Positions 5,984 to 14,516 are shown, numbered from the stretch's first letter. The stretch: DNA of 23,918 nt from Lachnospiraceae bacterium UBA3814 (GCA_002368575.1 DFEA01000096.1:6452-30369), one strand, 5' to 3'. Made by a program: numbers and translations. The notes: generated by a model not told the origin, from the letters alone.

Positions 5984-7669
5984 ATGGAGATCAGCTTCAG
6001 CGGAGGAGTCGATGTAAAACGTTTTGTACTCATCGTCGATGACGAATTCATAAACCGTGAGATCCTGGGAAATATGATTCAGGACTGCTATCAGCTTCTG
6101 TATGCGGAGAACGGCACACAGGCGCTTGAGCTGCTTAATGCCAACAGCTCTACGCTGTCCCTTGTGCTCCTGGATCTTATCATGCCGGAAACAGACGGCT
6201 TTGAGGTCCTTTCAAGAATGCAGCAGGATGAAAGGCTTAAGCAGATACCGGTCATCGTCCTTACCTCAGAGCAGGATGCGGAGGTAAAGAGCCTTGAAAT
6301 GGGAGCGGCGGATTTCATAACCAAGCCCTACGGCAGGACTGAGGTGATCCGTGCCCGTATCCGGCGCACCATACAGTTTTCGGAGAACAGGAATTTTCTG
6401 CGCTCGGCGGAAAAGGATGAGCTTACGGGGCTGTATACCAGGACCTTCTTCTATGAATATGCTGAAATGCTTGACCGGTACAATCCGGAGCTCAAAACTG
6501 ATGCCGTTATCCTGAATGTAGAGCATTTTCATCTTGTCAATGAGATCTACGGAAGAAGCTTCGGGGATAAGGTACTTATGGTGATCGCCGAGTCTATAAG
6601 GGAATTTCTGTCTGACGGAGAGGGGCTTGCCTGCAGGGATGAGGGCGATCACTTCTTTATATATTCTGTACACAGGGATTCCTATGAGGCGCTGGCTGAG
6701 CTCGTACAGGAAAAGCTTTCGGCGCTTTCTGACTCTCTTCATATCAGGTGCAGGCTCGGGATATATTCCAGGGCGGAGCATGAGCTTTCCATGGAGGAGC
6801 GTTTTTCAAGCGCCCGTTTTGCCTGCAACACCCTCAGGGGGAATTTCTTAAGATATATCGCGTATTACGATCTTTCCTTAAGAGAGAGGTCGATCTACAT
6901 CGAAAGGCTCATAAACGATATACATACGGGAATGGAGCAGAAGCAGTTCAAGGTCTATTACCAGCCCAAATACTGCATAAAGGGTGAGGATCCCGTGCTG
7001 TGCAGCGCCGAAGCTCTGGTCCGCTGGGAGCATCCGGAATTCGGTATGCTCAAGCCCGGGAGCTTTCTTTCGATCTTCGAGGAAAACGGCCTTATCAGCA
7101 TGCTGGATCATTTTGTGATGGAGGAAACGGTTGACCAGCTTGGAAGGTGGCACAGGGATAAGGTATCGGATATCCCTGTCTCAGTCAATGTATCAAGGGC
7201 GGATCTTTACGACCCTGAGCTTTCGGAATATCTTGAGGAGCTTCTTGACAGAAACGGGCTTCAGGTATCCGATCTTCTGCTTGAGATAACGGAGTCCTCC
7301 TATGCAAGCGATACAAATCAGCTCGTAGACGCGGTCGGGCGCTTAAGAGAGAGCGGCTTCAGGATCGAAATGGACGATTTCGGGGCAGGCTATTCTTCCC
7401 TTAATTCCCTGGCGACAATGCCCGTTGATGTGCTGAAGCTCGATATGAAATTTGTCCAGAGCATTCACGAGGATGAAAAGGTTTTAAGGATGGTGAAGCT
7501 CATAATGGAAATGGCTGATTTCATGGAGGTGCCCGTAGTCGCCGAGGGGGTGGAGATAGCGGAGCAGTATGATCTCTTGCGGGATATCGGCTGCGAATAC
7601 ATCCAGGGCTATTATTTTTCAAAGCCCCTTCCTTCAGCGGAATTTGAAAGCTATATCCTTTCCGAATAA
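5984..7669 (+). CDS. Response regulator with degenerate GGDEF and intact EAL domain (c-di-GMP phosphodiesterase)
   Basis: A 561-residue cytoplasmic signalling protein. Receiver domain, residues about 12-130: acidic pair Asp19-Asp20, phospho-acceptor Asp64 (VLLDLIMPETDG), Thr94 and Lys114. GGDEF domain, about 140-300: the signature is EGDHF (220-224) instead of GGDEF, so cyclase activity is probably lost. EAL domain, about 305-560: EALVRWEHP (343-351), Asn402 (SVNVSR), LEITES (433-438), DDFGAGYSS (464-472), LKLDMKF and EGVE (521-524), ending QGYYFSKP. These are the usual metal and catalytic positions of active phosphodiesterases, so it likely degrades cyclic di-GMP under control of receiver phosphorylation. 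The start ATG has a G-rich site (5970-5976). No histidine kinase gene is adjacent. The substrate role is inferred from motifs. Confidence 0.92.
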   Translation: MEISFSGGVDVKRFVLIVDDEFINREILGNMIQDCYQLLYAENGTQALELLNANSSTLSLVLLDLIMPETDGFEVLSRMQQDERLKQIPVIVLTSEQDAEVKSLEMGAADFITKPYGRTEVIRARIRRTIQFSENRNFLRSAEKDELTGLYTRTFFYEYAEMLDRYNPELKTDAVILNVEHFHLVNEIYGRSFGDKVLMVIAESIREFLSDGEGLACRDEGDHFFIYSVHRDSYEALAELVQEKLSALSDSLHIRCRLGIYSRAEHELSMEERFSSARFACNTLRGNFLRYIAYYDLSLRERSIYIERLINDIHTGMEQKQFKVYYQPKYCIKGEDPVLCSAEALVRWEHPEFGMLKPGSFLSIFEENGLISMLDHFVMEETVDQLGRWHRDKVSDIPVSVNVSRADLYDPELSEYLEELLDRNGLQVSDLLLEITESSYASDTNQLVDAVGRLRESGFRIEMDDFGAGYSSLNSLATMPVDVLKLDMKFVQSIHEDEKVLRMVKLIMEMADFMEVPVVAEGVEIAEQYDLLRDIGCEYIQGYYFSKPLPSAEFESYILSE

Positions 7670-7705
7670 GCGCGGCAGGTCATCCGGGGGTAAACTGCTG
7701 CGAAT

Positions 7706-7744
7706 AAGCCGGATATGCACGATCCTGTCAGGCATATCCGGCTT
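7706..7744. terminator. Bidirectional terminator between convergent genes
   Basis: A perfect 13-bp stem, AAGCCGGATATGC (7706-7718) and GCATATCCGGCTT (7732-7744), surrounds a 13-base loop. It sits midway between the stop codons of the EAL gene and metY, with T-rich sequence after it on the plus strand. Confidence 0.85.
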
Positions 7745-7753
7745 TATCCTTCC

Positions 7754-9019
7754 TTAATGTATAGAGGCAAAGCCCTTATCAAGATCACTTATTATATCGT
7801 CTATATTTTCAAGACCGACCGATAATCTTACCATACCGCTTTCTATCCCGGCTGCGGCTAACTGCTCCTCCGAGAGCTGTCTGTGGGTCTCGCTGGCCGG
7901 ATGGAGCACACAGGTCCTTATATCGGCAACATGTACCTCGTTCGAGGCAAGCTCAAGGGAATTCATAAACTGCATTGCCGCGTTCTTTCCGCCCTTTATC
8001 ACAAAGGAGATGACTCCGCTTGAGCCCTTCAGGTATTTTTTCCCAAGCTCATAGCTTTCATCGTCCTTAAGCCCGGGATATATCACCTTTTCGACAAGGG
8101 GTGAGGCCTTAAGGTATTCAGCGACCGTCATGGCGTTTTCACAATACTGCTTCATCCTTACGGCAAGGGTCTCAAGCCCGAGGTTTAAAAGAAAGGCCGA
8201 ATGGGCTGCGGGATAAACACCGAAATCCCTCATAAGCTGCATACGGGCCTTGATTATGTAGGCCTTTTTCCCATAGGTCTTTGTGTAGGATATCCCGTGG
8301 TAGGATTCGTCAGGCTCCGTCAGCTCGCTGAAATTACCGCAGGTCCAGTCGAAGTTTCCGCTGTCTACTATGACGCCTCCGTTCTGAAGGGCATGGCCGT
8401 CCATGTATTTGGAGGTGGAATGTATGACTATATCCGCCCCGAATTCTATGGGCTTGCACAGGATGGGCGTGGCAAAGGTATTATCAACTATCAGAGGGAC
8501 CTTATGCGCGTGGGCAAGCCTTGCAAAGCGCTCAATATCGAATACGGTCAGTGCCGGGTTTGCTATGGTCTCGCCGAATACCGCCTTTGTATTCGGCTTA
8601 AAGGCATTGTTTATCTCTTCATCGGTCGCTCCCTTTTTGATAAAGATACATTCTATCCCCAGCTTTTTCAGCGTGAAGGAAAAGAGGTTTACGGAGCCTC
8701 CGTAGATCTCGGTGGTGCTTATGAAGCTGTCCCCCGCCCTGCAGATGTTTAGAATGGACAGAAGAGTGGCGGCCTGACCTGAGGATGTGCAAAGGGCACC
8801 GACGCCGCCCTCAAGCTCGGCGATCTTATCCTCGACTGCCATGACCGTAGGGTTTCCGAACCGGGAATAGATCAGTGATTTCATAGGGTCGTCAAATACG
8901 GCTGCCACCTCCTCGGTGGAATCATAGACATAGGTGGTGCTCTGCACTATCGGCATCACCCGGGGCTCGGAATTCTTTGGTGTGTAGCCTGCATGCAGGC
9001 AGAGTGTCTCGTCTTTCAT
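7754..9019 (-). CDS. metY: O-acetylhomoserine aminocarboxypropyltransferase (sulfhydrylase)
   Basis: A 421-residue PLP enzyme of the Cys/Met metabolism family. It makes homocysteine directly from O-acetylhomoserine and sulfide in methionine synthesis. It starts with the typical ETLCLHAGYTP, followed by QSTTYVYDS and YSRFGNPT. The PLP-binding lysine is Lys204 in HSTSKYMDGH, preceded by IVDNTFATP (177-185). Length and the long insertion before the lysine fit MetY rather than the shorter MetB/MetC. The ATG at 9017-9019 has a perfect AGGAGG upstream. It follows trkH on the same strand after 59 bases, so it may be read through from trkAH. No T-box or SAM riboswitch is visible in that gap, which is notable for a methionine gene in Firmicutes. 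It ends at the shared terminator. Confidence 0.93.
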   Translation of the reverse strand: MKDETLCLHAGYTPKNSEPRVMPIVQSTTYVYDSTEEVAAVFDDPMKSLIYSRFGNPTVMAVEDKIAELEGGVGALCTSSGQAATLLSILNICRAGDSFISTTEIYGGSVNLFSFTLKKLGIECIFIKKGATDEEINNAFKPNTKAVFGETIANPALTVFDIERFARLAHAHKVPLIVDNTFATPILCKPIEFGADIVIHSTSKYMDGHALQNGGVIVDSGNFDWTCGNFSELTEPDESYHGISYTKTYGKKAYIIKARMQLMRDFGVYPAAHSAFLLNLGLETLAVRMKQYCENAMTVAEYLKASPLVEKVIYPGLKDDESYELGKKYLKGSSGVISFVIKGGKNAAMQFMNSLELASNEVHVADIRTCVLHPASETHRQLSEEQLAAAGIESGMVRLSVGLENIDDIISDLDKGFASIH

Positions 9020-9078
9020 AAATTATCCTCCTTTTTTTCAGGGTCAGTAAGCCCCTGTAATACGTGATTTCGTTCATC

Positions 9079-10527
9079 CTAATACTTCCTCCAGCAGGAG
9101 GGTGAAAAAAGGATGAGGATAGGGAAGAGCTCAAGCCTCCCGGCTATCATATCAAAAATAAGCACACATTTCGAAAAGTAACTGTAAACATCAAAATTAT
9201 GGGACGGTCCCACAAGCGACAGGCCGGGACCGATATTATTGACGGTGGCAAGCACTGCGGTAAAGTTGGTCGTAAAATCCAGCTCATCCGGCGCGATCAG
9301 CATACAGGAGGCGATAATGATAACGATATAGACCGCAGTATAGGCGCTGACAGAGCGGATAGTCTCCTCAGACAGGCTCATCTTATCAAGATACAGCTTT
9401 TTGATCCGCTGGGGGTGGATGATGGAATGTATCTCTTTGCTTACGGACTTGATGAGTATAAGCACCCTTGAGACCTTAAAGCCCCCTCCGGTACTGCCCG
9501 CGCAGGCTCCGATGATCATGAGCACCACGATTATATTGCGGGACAGCCCGGGCCATCTGTCAAAATCCACCGTTGAAAACCCGCTCGTAGTTATGATGGA
9601 GGCCACCTGGAATGCGGCATGCCTCAGTGCGGTGACGGCAGAGCCGAACATGTTTAAAATATCACATGTTATTATTATCGTGCTTGCCATGATGATGAGC
9701 AGATACCACCTGACCTCCTCAAAGGAAAGGATCTGCCTGAAATTCCCGCTGATTATACAGAAGTAAACGCTGTAATTGATCCCGCCGAGGATCATGAAGA
9801 CCGTTATGAGATTCTGCTGCAGAGGGGTAAAGGAGGCCGCGGAATCGTTGTATATTCCAAAGCCGCCGGTACCCATTGTCCCGAAGATCATTGTAAAGGC
9901 GTCAAACACAGGCATCCCGCTAAGCATAAAGCATATGAGCCCTATTATGGTCAGCAGGATGTAAAGAAAATAGAGCAGGAGAGAGGATTGCCGGAGCTTT
10001 GGAACAAATTTGCCGACAGTCGGACCGGGGCTTTCGGCCCTGATAAGGTTAAGGCTTCTGGCACCCGTCATCGGGAGCACGGCCATGATGAAGACAAAGA
10101 TGCCCATGCCGCCGATCCAGTGAGTGAAGCTCCTCCAGAAAAGACTGGTCCTTGAAAGGGCTTCGACATCCGAAAGAATGCTGGCGCCGGTCGTTGTAAA
10201 GCCCGAGGCCGTCTCAAAGAGGGCATCTATGAGGTTTGGGATCTCACCCGTAAACACAAAGGGGAGAGCCCCGACTATACTGAGTACTATCCATGAAAGG
10301 GAGACTGCCGCAAAGCCCTCCCTGATATAGATCTGATCAGAGATATCGAGCTTTTCCCGTCGTGTAAGAAAAAAGCCTGACAGGAGCGAGAGCAGCGCGG
10401 TCACGATGTAGACGATACAGTGACGATATTCCTTATAGAACAGACCGGCAATGACCGGGAATAAAAGAAATGCCGCCTCAAAAACAAGGATCCAGCCGAT
10501 TATGTATTTAACTATCCTCAGATTCAT
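9079..10527 (-). CDS. trkH: TrkH family potassium uptake channel subunit
   Basis: A 482-residue membrane protein, the K+-translocating subunit of the Trk/Ktr system. The four pore-loop repeats with their selectivity-filter glycines are visible: TTTGAS (112-117), GTMGTGGFG (216-224), TTSGFST (313-319) and NNIGPGL (430-436). Conserved stretches WIGGMG (137-142) and CAGSTGGGFK (342-351) also fit TrkH. It ends in the usual LFSPSCW sequence. Its ATG overlaps the trkA stop (TAATG) by one base, so the pair is translationally coupled and the regulatory subunit is made first. metY follows 59 bases later. Confidence 0.95.
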   Translation of the reverse strand: MNLRIVKYIIGWILVFEAAFLLFPVIAGLFYKEYRHCIVYIVTALLSLLSGFFLTRREKLDISDQIYIREGFAAVSLSWIVLSIVGALPFVFTGEIPNLIDALFETASGFTTTGASILSDVEALSRTSLFWRSFTHWIGGMGIFVFIMAVLPMTGARSLNLIRAESPGPTVGKFVPKLRQSSLLLYFLYILLTIIGLICFMLSGMPVFDAFTMIFGTMGTGGFGIYNDSAASFTPLQQNLITVFMILGGINYSVYFCIISGNFRQILSFEEVRWYLLIIMASTIIITCDILNMFGSAVTALRHAAFQVASIITTSGFSTVDFDRWPGLSRNIIVVLMIIGACAGSTGGGFKVSRVLILIKSVSKEIHSIIHPQRIKKLYLDKMSLSEETIRSVSAYTAVYIVIIIASCMLIAPDELDFTTNFTAVLATVNNIGPGLSLVGPSHNFDVYSYFSKCVLIFDMIAGRLELFPILILFSPSCWRKY

Positions 10528-11888
10528 TACGCAAGAATATCCTTTATATCTTTGAAGTCGGAATGCATGCTCAGGATGAGGACATTATCCCCGACCCTGA
10601 TATCCTCCCGTCCGGTAGGGATGATAAGACGTTCGTTCCGTGTTATGGAGCAGATGATGATATCCTTCTTAAGCTTCAGAGAGGATATGGCGTGCCCTGT
10701 GACAGGACCCTCCCCGGTCACGAAGAATTCAATGGCAACAGCCCTCTTATCCAGGATATCGAAGGCATTTTCAACGTTTCCTCCGCTTATCGAAAGCATG
10801 GAACGGGCATATTTTACAATGTAATCGGCTGTAAGAAGACTGGGAAAAACCGCATGATCCACCGATATGTTGTTGTTCATTATCTCGGTGTAGTTAAGCC
10901 TTCTGAGCTTGGTTATCGTTCTGGCATGGGAAACCCGGTTCGCAAAAAGGCTTAAAAGAACATTCTCCTCGTCGATCCCGGTAAGGGCTGCAAAGGCGCC
11001 GACGCCTCCAAGCCCTTCCCTTAAGAGAAGCCTTTCATCCGTTCCGTCCCCGTTTATTATGATGGCCTTTGGGATCTCGTCATTTAAAAGGGCGCAGCGT
11101 TCCTCGTCCGCCTCTATGATCTTTGTTTTTATCCCCACATCGGTAAGACGCCTGGCAAGATAGAAGCCTATGGTACCGCCGCCTATGATCATGGCTGATT
11201 TCAGGGGATGTTTAAAAAGCCCTGTTTTCCGGAAAAAATAATTGGCGTCACGGGGAGTTGCGGAAACAATAAGCTCATCGCCCTCTTCAATGGTATCATC
11301 GGCGGAGGGGATGAAGACCCTGCGGCCTCTTTTTACGGCACAGATCAGTATATTGCATTTGAAACGCGGCTGCAGGGCGGAGATCACAAGTCCCTTCAAA
11401 GGGCTGTATCCGGTCACCGTAAGATGCATAAGCTCGACCCTGCCTCTGGTAAAGGTCTCTACAGAGACGGAATCGGGGTACTGGAAGCGCCTTGCAATGT
11501 CAGCGGCCGCTATAAGCTCCGGGTTGATTATAAGGGAAAGCCCCAGTTCCCTTCTCAGATAGCTTATCTCTGTATTGTAGATCGGATTCCTTACCCTTGC
11601 CACGGTACGGCAGTATTTATCGGAGCGTTTTGCCATGACGCAGCACAGGAGATTCTGTTCGTCCGATTCGGTGACGGCAATGAACAGATCGGTATGCTCG
11701 ATACCGGCCCTTAAAAGCGTCTGGTAATTGAGCCCGTCTCCCGTGACCCCGAGGATATCCTGCTCATCCGTTAAAACGTCAAGCTTGTGCGAATCCTTGT
11801 CGATCATCACTATATCATGATTCTCGTTCCTGAGCTTCTCCGCAAGAGTGGAGCCCACATTGCCGCATCCGACTATAATCACATTCAT
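10527..11888 (-). CDS. trkA: Trk system potassium transporter regulatory subunit TrkA
   Basis: A 453-residue peripheral membrane protein that gates TrkH in response to nucleotides. It has the full-length two-lobed architecture: RCK-N domain 1 starting with VIIVGCGNVGSTLAEKL, an RCK-C domain (about 135-220, around VETFTRGRVELMHL), RCK-N domain 2 starting near residue 230 with AMIIGGGTIGFYLARRL, and a second RCK-C domain ending the protein. Both GxGxxG-type nucleotide loops are intact, followed by acidic residues that bind the ribose (MIDKD and IIEADEE). The ATG at 11886-11888 has GGGAG about 9 bases upstream. It is the first gene of a trkA-trkH operon with its own promoter. Confidence 0.95.
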   Translation of the reverse strand: MNVIIVGCGNVGSTLAEKLRNENHDIVMIDKDSHKLDVLTDEQDILGVTGDGLNYQTLLRAGIEHTDLFIAVTESDEQNLLCCVMAKRSDKYCRTVARVRNPIYNTEISYLRRELGLSLIINPELIAAADIARRFQYPDSVSVETFTRGRVELMHLTVTGYSPLKGLVISALQPRFKCNILICAVKRGRRVFIPSADDTIEEGDELIVSATPRDANYFFRKTGLFKHPLKSAMIIGGGTIGFYLARRLTDVGIKTKIIEADEERCALLNDEIPKAIIINGDGTDERLLLREGLGGVGAFAALTGIDEENVLLSLFANRVSHARTITKLRRLNYTEIMNNNISVDHAVFPSLLTADYIVKYARSMLSISGGNVENAFDILDKRAVAIEFFVTGEGPVTGHAISSLKLKKDIIICSITRNERLIIPTGREDIRVGDNVLILSMHSDFKDIKDILA

Positions 11889-11914
11889 AGCTCATAACTC
11901 CCGTTCCCGTTATG

Positions 11915-11943
11915 ATTATAGCATGGATCGGGTTACGGGTCAA
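11915..11943 (-). promoter_or_regulatory. SigA promoter of trkA
   Basis: On the minus strand, TTGACC (11943-11938), a 17-base spacer and TATAAT (11920-11915). The first two T of the -35 box are the last two T of the rpmB terminator tract, so the two signals overlap by two bases. Confidence 0.8.
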
Positions 11944-11968
11944 AAAAAGAGCAGCACACGGCTGCTCT
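11942..11968 (-). terminator. Rho-independent terminator of rpmB
   Basis: On the minus strand an 8-bp stem, AGAGCAGC with GCTGCTCT, and a 5-base loop lead into seven T (11948-11942). It lies 23 bases past the rpmB stop codon. Confidence 0.9.
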
Positions 11969-11991
11969 GAAGCTTCATATAACGGCTGCAC

Positions 11992-12177
11992 CTATGCACG
12001 CTCAACCTTGCCGGCCCTTAAGCACCTTGAGCATACATGAAGCGTCTTCGGGGTACCGTTGACCTTGCATTTTACGGTCCTGATATTAGACTTGAAAATT
12101 CTGTTAGATCTTCTATGTGAATGACTCACGTTGTTGCCAAAATGAACACTCTTGCCGCATACAGCACACTTAGCCAT
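11992..12177 (-). CDS. rpmB: 50S ribosomal protein bL28
   Basis: A 61-residue ribosomal protein. It begins MAKCAVCGK, and HSHRRSNR near residue 19 is typical of bL28. Two Cys pairs (Cys4/Cys7 and Cys49/Cys52) mark the zinc-binding C+ form, not the C- form induced on zinc limitation in some bacteria. The ribosome site AGGGAGGTG is strong. It is divergent from yloU, the usual Firmicutes arrangement of rpmB beside the yloU-yloV-recG genes, and is a single-gene transcript with its own promoter and terminator. Confidence 0.97.
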   Translation of the reverse strand: MAKCAVCGKSVHFGNNVSHSHRRSNRIFKSNIRTVKCKVNGTPKTLHVCSRCLRAGKVERA

Positions 12178-12205
12178 GATTACACCTCCCTTGAGAACAT
12201 GATAT

Positions 12206-12263
12206 TTCGGATCAAAAACCGTCCGAACTATGACATTCTAACAAATGTCCAATCTGATTGCAA
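12206..12263 (-). promoter_or_regulatory. rpmB promoter with inverted repeat over -10 and a 5' leader hairpin
   Basis: On the minus strand: TTGCAA (12263-12258), 17 bases, TAGAAT (12240-12235) with an extended -10 TGT before it. GACATT (12232-12237) and AATGTC (12244-12249) form an inverted repeat over the -10 box. The predicted start, near 12228, is immediately followed by a hairpin of TTCGGA and TCCGAA (12227-12206), so the mRNA would begin with a stem-loop. Confidence 0.55.
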
Positions 12264-12270
12264 GTAAAAG

Positions 12271-12300
12271 TTGAATTTTATCCTGCAATCATTATATAAT
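12271..12300 (+). promoter_or_regulatory. SigA promoter of yloU-yloV-recG
   Basis: TTGAAT (12271-12276), an 18-base spacer and TATAAT (12295-12300). Its -35 box is only 7 bases from the -35 box of the divergent rpmB promoter, so the two compete for or share polymerase binding space. Predicted start is near 12307, with AGGGAGG just before the yloU ATG. Confidence 0.7.
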
Positions 12301-12327
12301 AGGCGAAAGAAGAAGGGAGGACATAAT

Positions 12328-12684
12328 ATGAAAGGCAGGATCAATACTCCGATAGAGAATGTATCCATAAATACAGAAGTCATTGCCCAGTATGCCGGGA
12401 CAGTAGCCATGGAATGCTTCGGAATAGTAGGCATGGCCGCGGTCAATATGAAGGACGGCATAGTAAAGCTCCTGAAGAAGGAGACCCTTACCCACGGGAT
12501 AAACGTAAAGAGTACCGACGGGCAGCTTCAGCTTGAGTTTCATGTTATAGTGGCATACGGTGTCAGCATCCAGGCTGTTACCGATAATCTGATAAGCAAT
12601 GTAAAATATAAGGTGGAGGAGTTCACAGGGCTTACGATCGAACGGATAAATATATATATAGAAGGTGTCAGGGTAATAGACTAA
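12328..12684 (+). CDS. yloU: Asp23/Gls24 family envelope stress protein (YloU)
   Basis: A 118-residue protein of the Asp23/Gls24 family, usually encoded just before the DAK2/FakA gene in Firmicutes. Family members are abundant, alkaline-shock or envelope-stress related and often membrane-associated through a partner. The diagnostic parts are NTEVIAQYAGTVAMECFGIVGMA near the N-terminus, LEFHVIVAYGVSIQAVTDNL in the middle and the final INIYIEGVRV. The start is the ATG at 12328 behind AGGGAGG (12314-12320); an in-frame TTG at 12271 lies in the promoter and is rejected. Its stop touches the ribosome site of the next gene, so the two are probably coupled. Confidence 0.92.
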   Translation: MKGRINTPIENVSINTEVIAQYAGTVAMECFGIVGMAAVNMKDGIVKLLKKETLTHGINVKSTDGQLQLEFHVIVAYGVSIQAVTDNLISNVKYKVEEFTGLTIERINIYIEGVRVID

Positions 12685-12698
12685 GGAGGAGAGTAAAG

Positions 12699-14513
12699 GT
12701 GGAAATAAATACGATCGACGCGGGGACGCTATCTAAAATGTTCCTCGCCGGCGCAAAGGCACTGGAGGCCAGAAAGGCAGAAATAAACGAACTGAATGTA
12801 TTTCCTGTTCCCGACGGGGATACAGGTACTAATATGACTCTTACTATCATGTCTGCCGCAAAGGAGGTGGCGGTGCTTGACGAGCTTAAGATGGACACGC
12901 TCTCAAAGGCCATGTCCTCAGGCTCCTTAAGGGGAGCAAGAGGAAACTCCGGTGTTATACTGTCCCAGCTCATCAGAGGCTTTACCAAGGTGATAAAGAC
13001 CGAGGAGGTCCTTGACAAGGCTATATTATCAACTGCGATGCAGAAGGCAGCCGAATCGGCATATAAGGCTGTCATGAAGCCGAAGGAGGGGACCATTCTC
13101 ACTGTCGCGAGGGGAGCGGCTGAAAAGGCGGCCGAGCTTTCGGGAACGGATATGGACCTTGCATCCTTCATGGAGGAGATAATAAAGCATTCCGAGTACA
13201 TACTGTCACAGACACCGGAGATGCTTCCGGTCCTGAAACAGGCAGGGGTCGTGGATTCGGGCGGACAGGGCCTTTTAGAGCTTTTAAAGGGTGCCCGTGA
13301 CTGCTTTATAGGGAAGGAATTAGACCTTACGCTTCAGGATGATACCGAAAAGGAGGATGTCAGGGAGGAGGAGATACGCTATTCCTACAGGGTTTCCTTT
13401 ACTGACAGGATAACCGAGGTATTCAACCAGAAAAACGAGGACGATTTCAAGGTCTATCTTAATTCCATCGGCGACGGTCTCAGATATGAAGCAAAGGGAG
13501 ATACGGTCTCAGTAGAGCTCTGTACCAACGATCCGGGCCTGGCTCTCCAGAAGGGTATCATGTACGGCGCCCTTGATGATATAAGGATTGAGAATATTAA
13601 ACTTTCAGTGGAACGGGAAAAGGCACAGGCGTCCCGGGAGGAGGTTCAGGCAAAGGACCAAAAGCCCGAAGGCTCACCCAAAGCACCGGATAAGGCCGGC
13701 GACGATGCAAAAAAGCATGAAAACGCCGGGGAACGGAAGGAGTCGGTTGACATAACACATCCTTCCAGGGAGGTAAAGACCGAAGCGGAGTCCGTTAAGG
13801 AAACTGAAAAGGAAAAGCCGGAGGAGGACAGGCCGGTATTTACCGAGCCTCCCAAGGAGATGGGATTTATCGCGGTATCCTCCGGGGAGGGTCTGGAGGC
13901 CATATTTAAGGGTCTCGGAGTGGATTATGTCATAACGGGCGGACAGACCATGAACCCCAGCACTGAGGATATGCTTTATGCCATAGACAGGGTGAATGCC
14001 AAAAACATCTTCATCCTTCCGAACAACAAGAACATAATCATGGCAGCCAATCAGGCCAGGTATATGGCTGAGGATAAGAATATCATCGTCATCCCCACAA
14101 AGACGATCCCTCAGGGGATAACCGCGCTCATCAATTATTCCATGGATGCCGGTGTCGGGGAAAACGAGAAGCTTATGACCGAGGAGATAAAGAAGGTAAA
14201 GACCGGTCAGGTCACCTACGCGGTTCGTGATACCGTGATCTCGGACATGGAGATAAAGCAGGGAAATATCATGGGAATAGGCGACCATGATATCCTGGCG
14301 GTAGGGACGATCGTAGAGGATACAGCCATCGCCATGCTTGAAAAAATGGTGGATGAGGATTCGGAGCTCATCAGCATTTATTACGGGAACGAGGTGGATG
14401 AGGAGGCCGCGGAGGAGCTCAGGCAGACAGTAACGGATAAATACAGGGACTGCGAGGTAGAGCTGCACTTCGGAGGCCAGCCCATATATTATTACATTGT
14501 TTCCGTGGAATAA
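12699..14513 (+). CDS. fakA: DAK2 domain protein YloV, fatty acid kinase FakA family
   Basis: A 604-residue cytoplasmic protein. FakA phosphorylates fatty acids held by FakB (DegV-type) carriers for use in lipid synthesis. N-terminal DhaL/DAK2 domain (about 1-205): NVFPVPDGDTGTNM (33-46) with the Mg-ATP aspartates Asp39 and Asp41, GSLRGARGNSGVILSQ (75-90) and VVDSGGQGL (184-192). Middle domain about 225-305, C-terminal domain about 386-604. The two are joined by an unusually long charged linker (about 306-386, rich in Glu, Lys, Ala, Pro), making it longer than the roughly 550 residues I expect. The middle domain lacks the Cys and His-x-His residues common in FakA. The start is GTG with AGGAGGAG 7 bases upstream, overlapping the yloU stop. 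No fakB is in the window. Confidence 0.9.
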   Translation: MEINTIDAGTLSKMFLAGAKALEARKAEINELNVFPVPDGDTGTNMTLTIMSAAKEVAVLDELKMDTLSKAMSSGSLRGARGNSGVILSQLIRGFTKVIKTEEVLDKAILSTAMQKAAESAYKAVMKPKEGTILTVARGAAEKAAELSGTDMDLASFMEEIIKHSEYILSQTPEMLPVLKQAGVVDSGGQGLLELLKGARDCFIGKELDLTLQDDTEKEDVREEEIRYSYRVSFTDRITEVFNQKNEDDFKVYLNSIGDGLRYEAKGDTVSVELCTNDPGLALQKGIMYGALDDIRIENIKLSVEREKAQASREEVQAKDQKPEGSPKAPDKAGDDAKKHENAGERKESVDITHPSREVKTEAESVKETEKEKPEEDRPVFTEPPKEMGFIAVSSGEGLEAIFKGLGVDYVITGGQTMNPSTEDMLYAIDRVNAKNIFILPNNKNIIMAANQARYMAEDKNIIVIPTKTIPQGITALINYSMDAGVGENEKLMTEEIKKVKTGQVTYAVRDTVISDMEIKQGNIMGIGDHDILAVGTIVEDTAIAMLEKMVDEDSELISIYYGNEVDEEAAEELRQTVTDKYRDCEVELHFGGQPIYYYIVSVE

Positions 14514-14516
14514 AAA

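Noticed and set aside
13674..14468. A 264-codon open frame on the minus strand
   Set aside because: It is the antisense of fakA, has no ribosome site, and its composition reflects the codon bias of the gene opposite.
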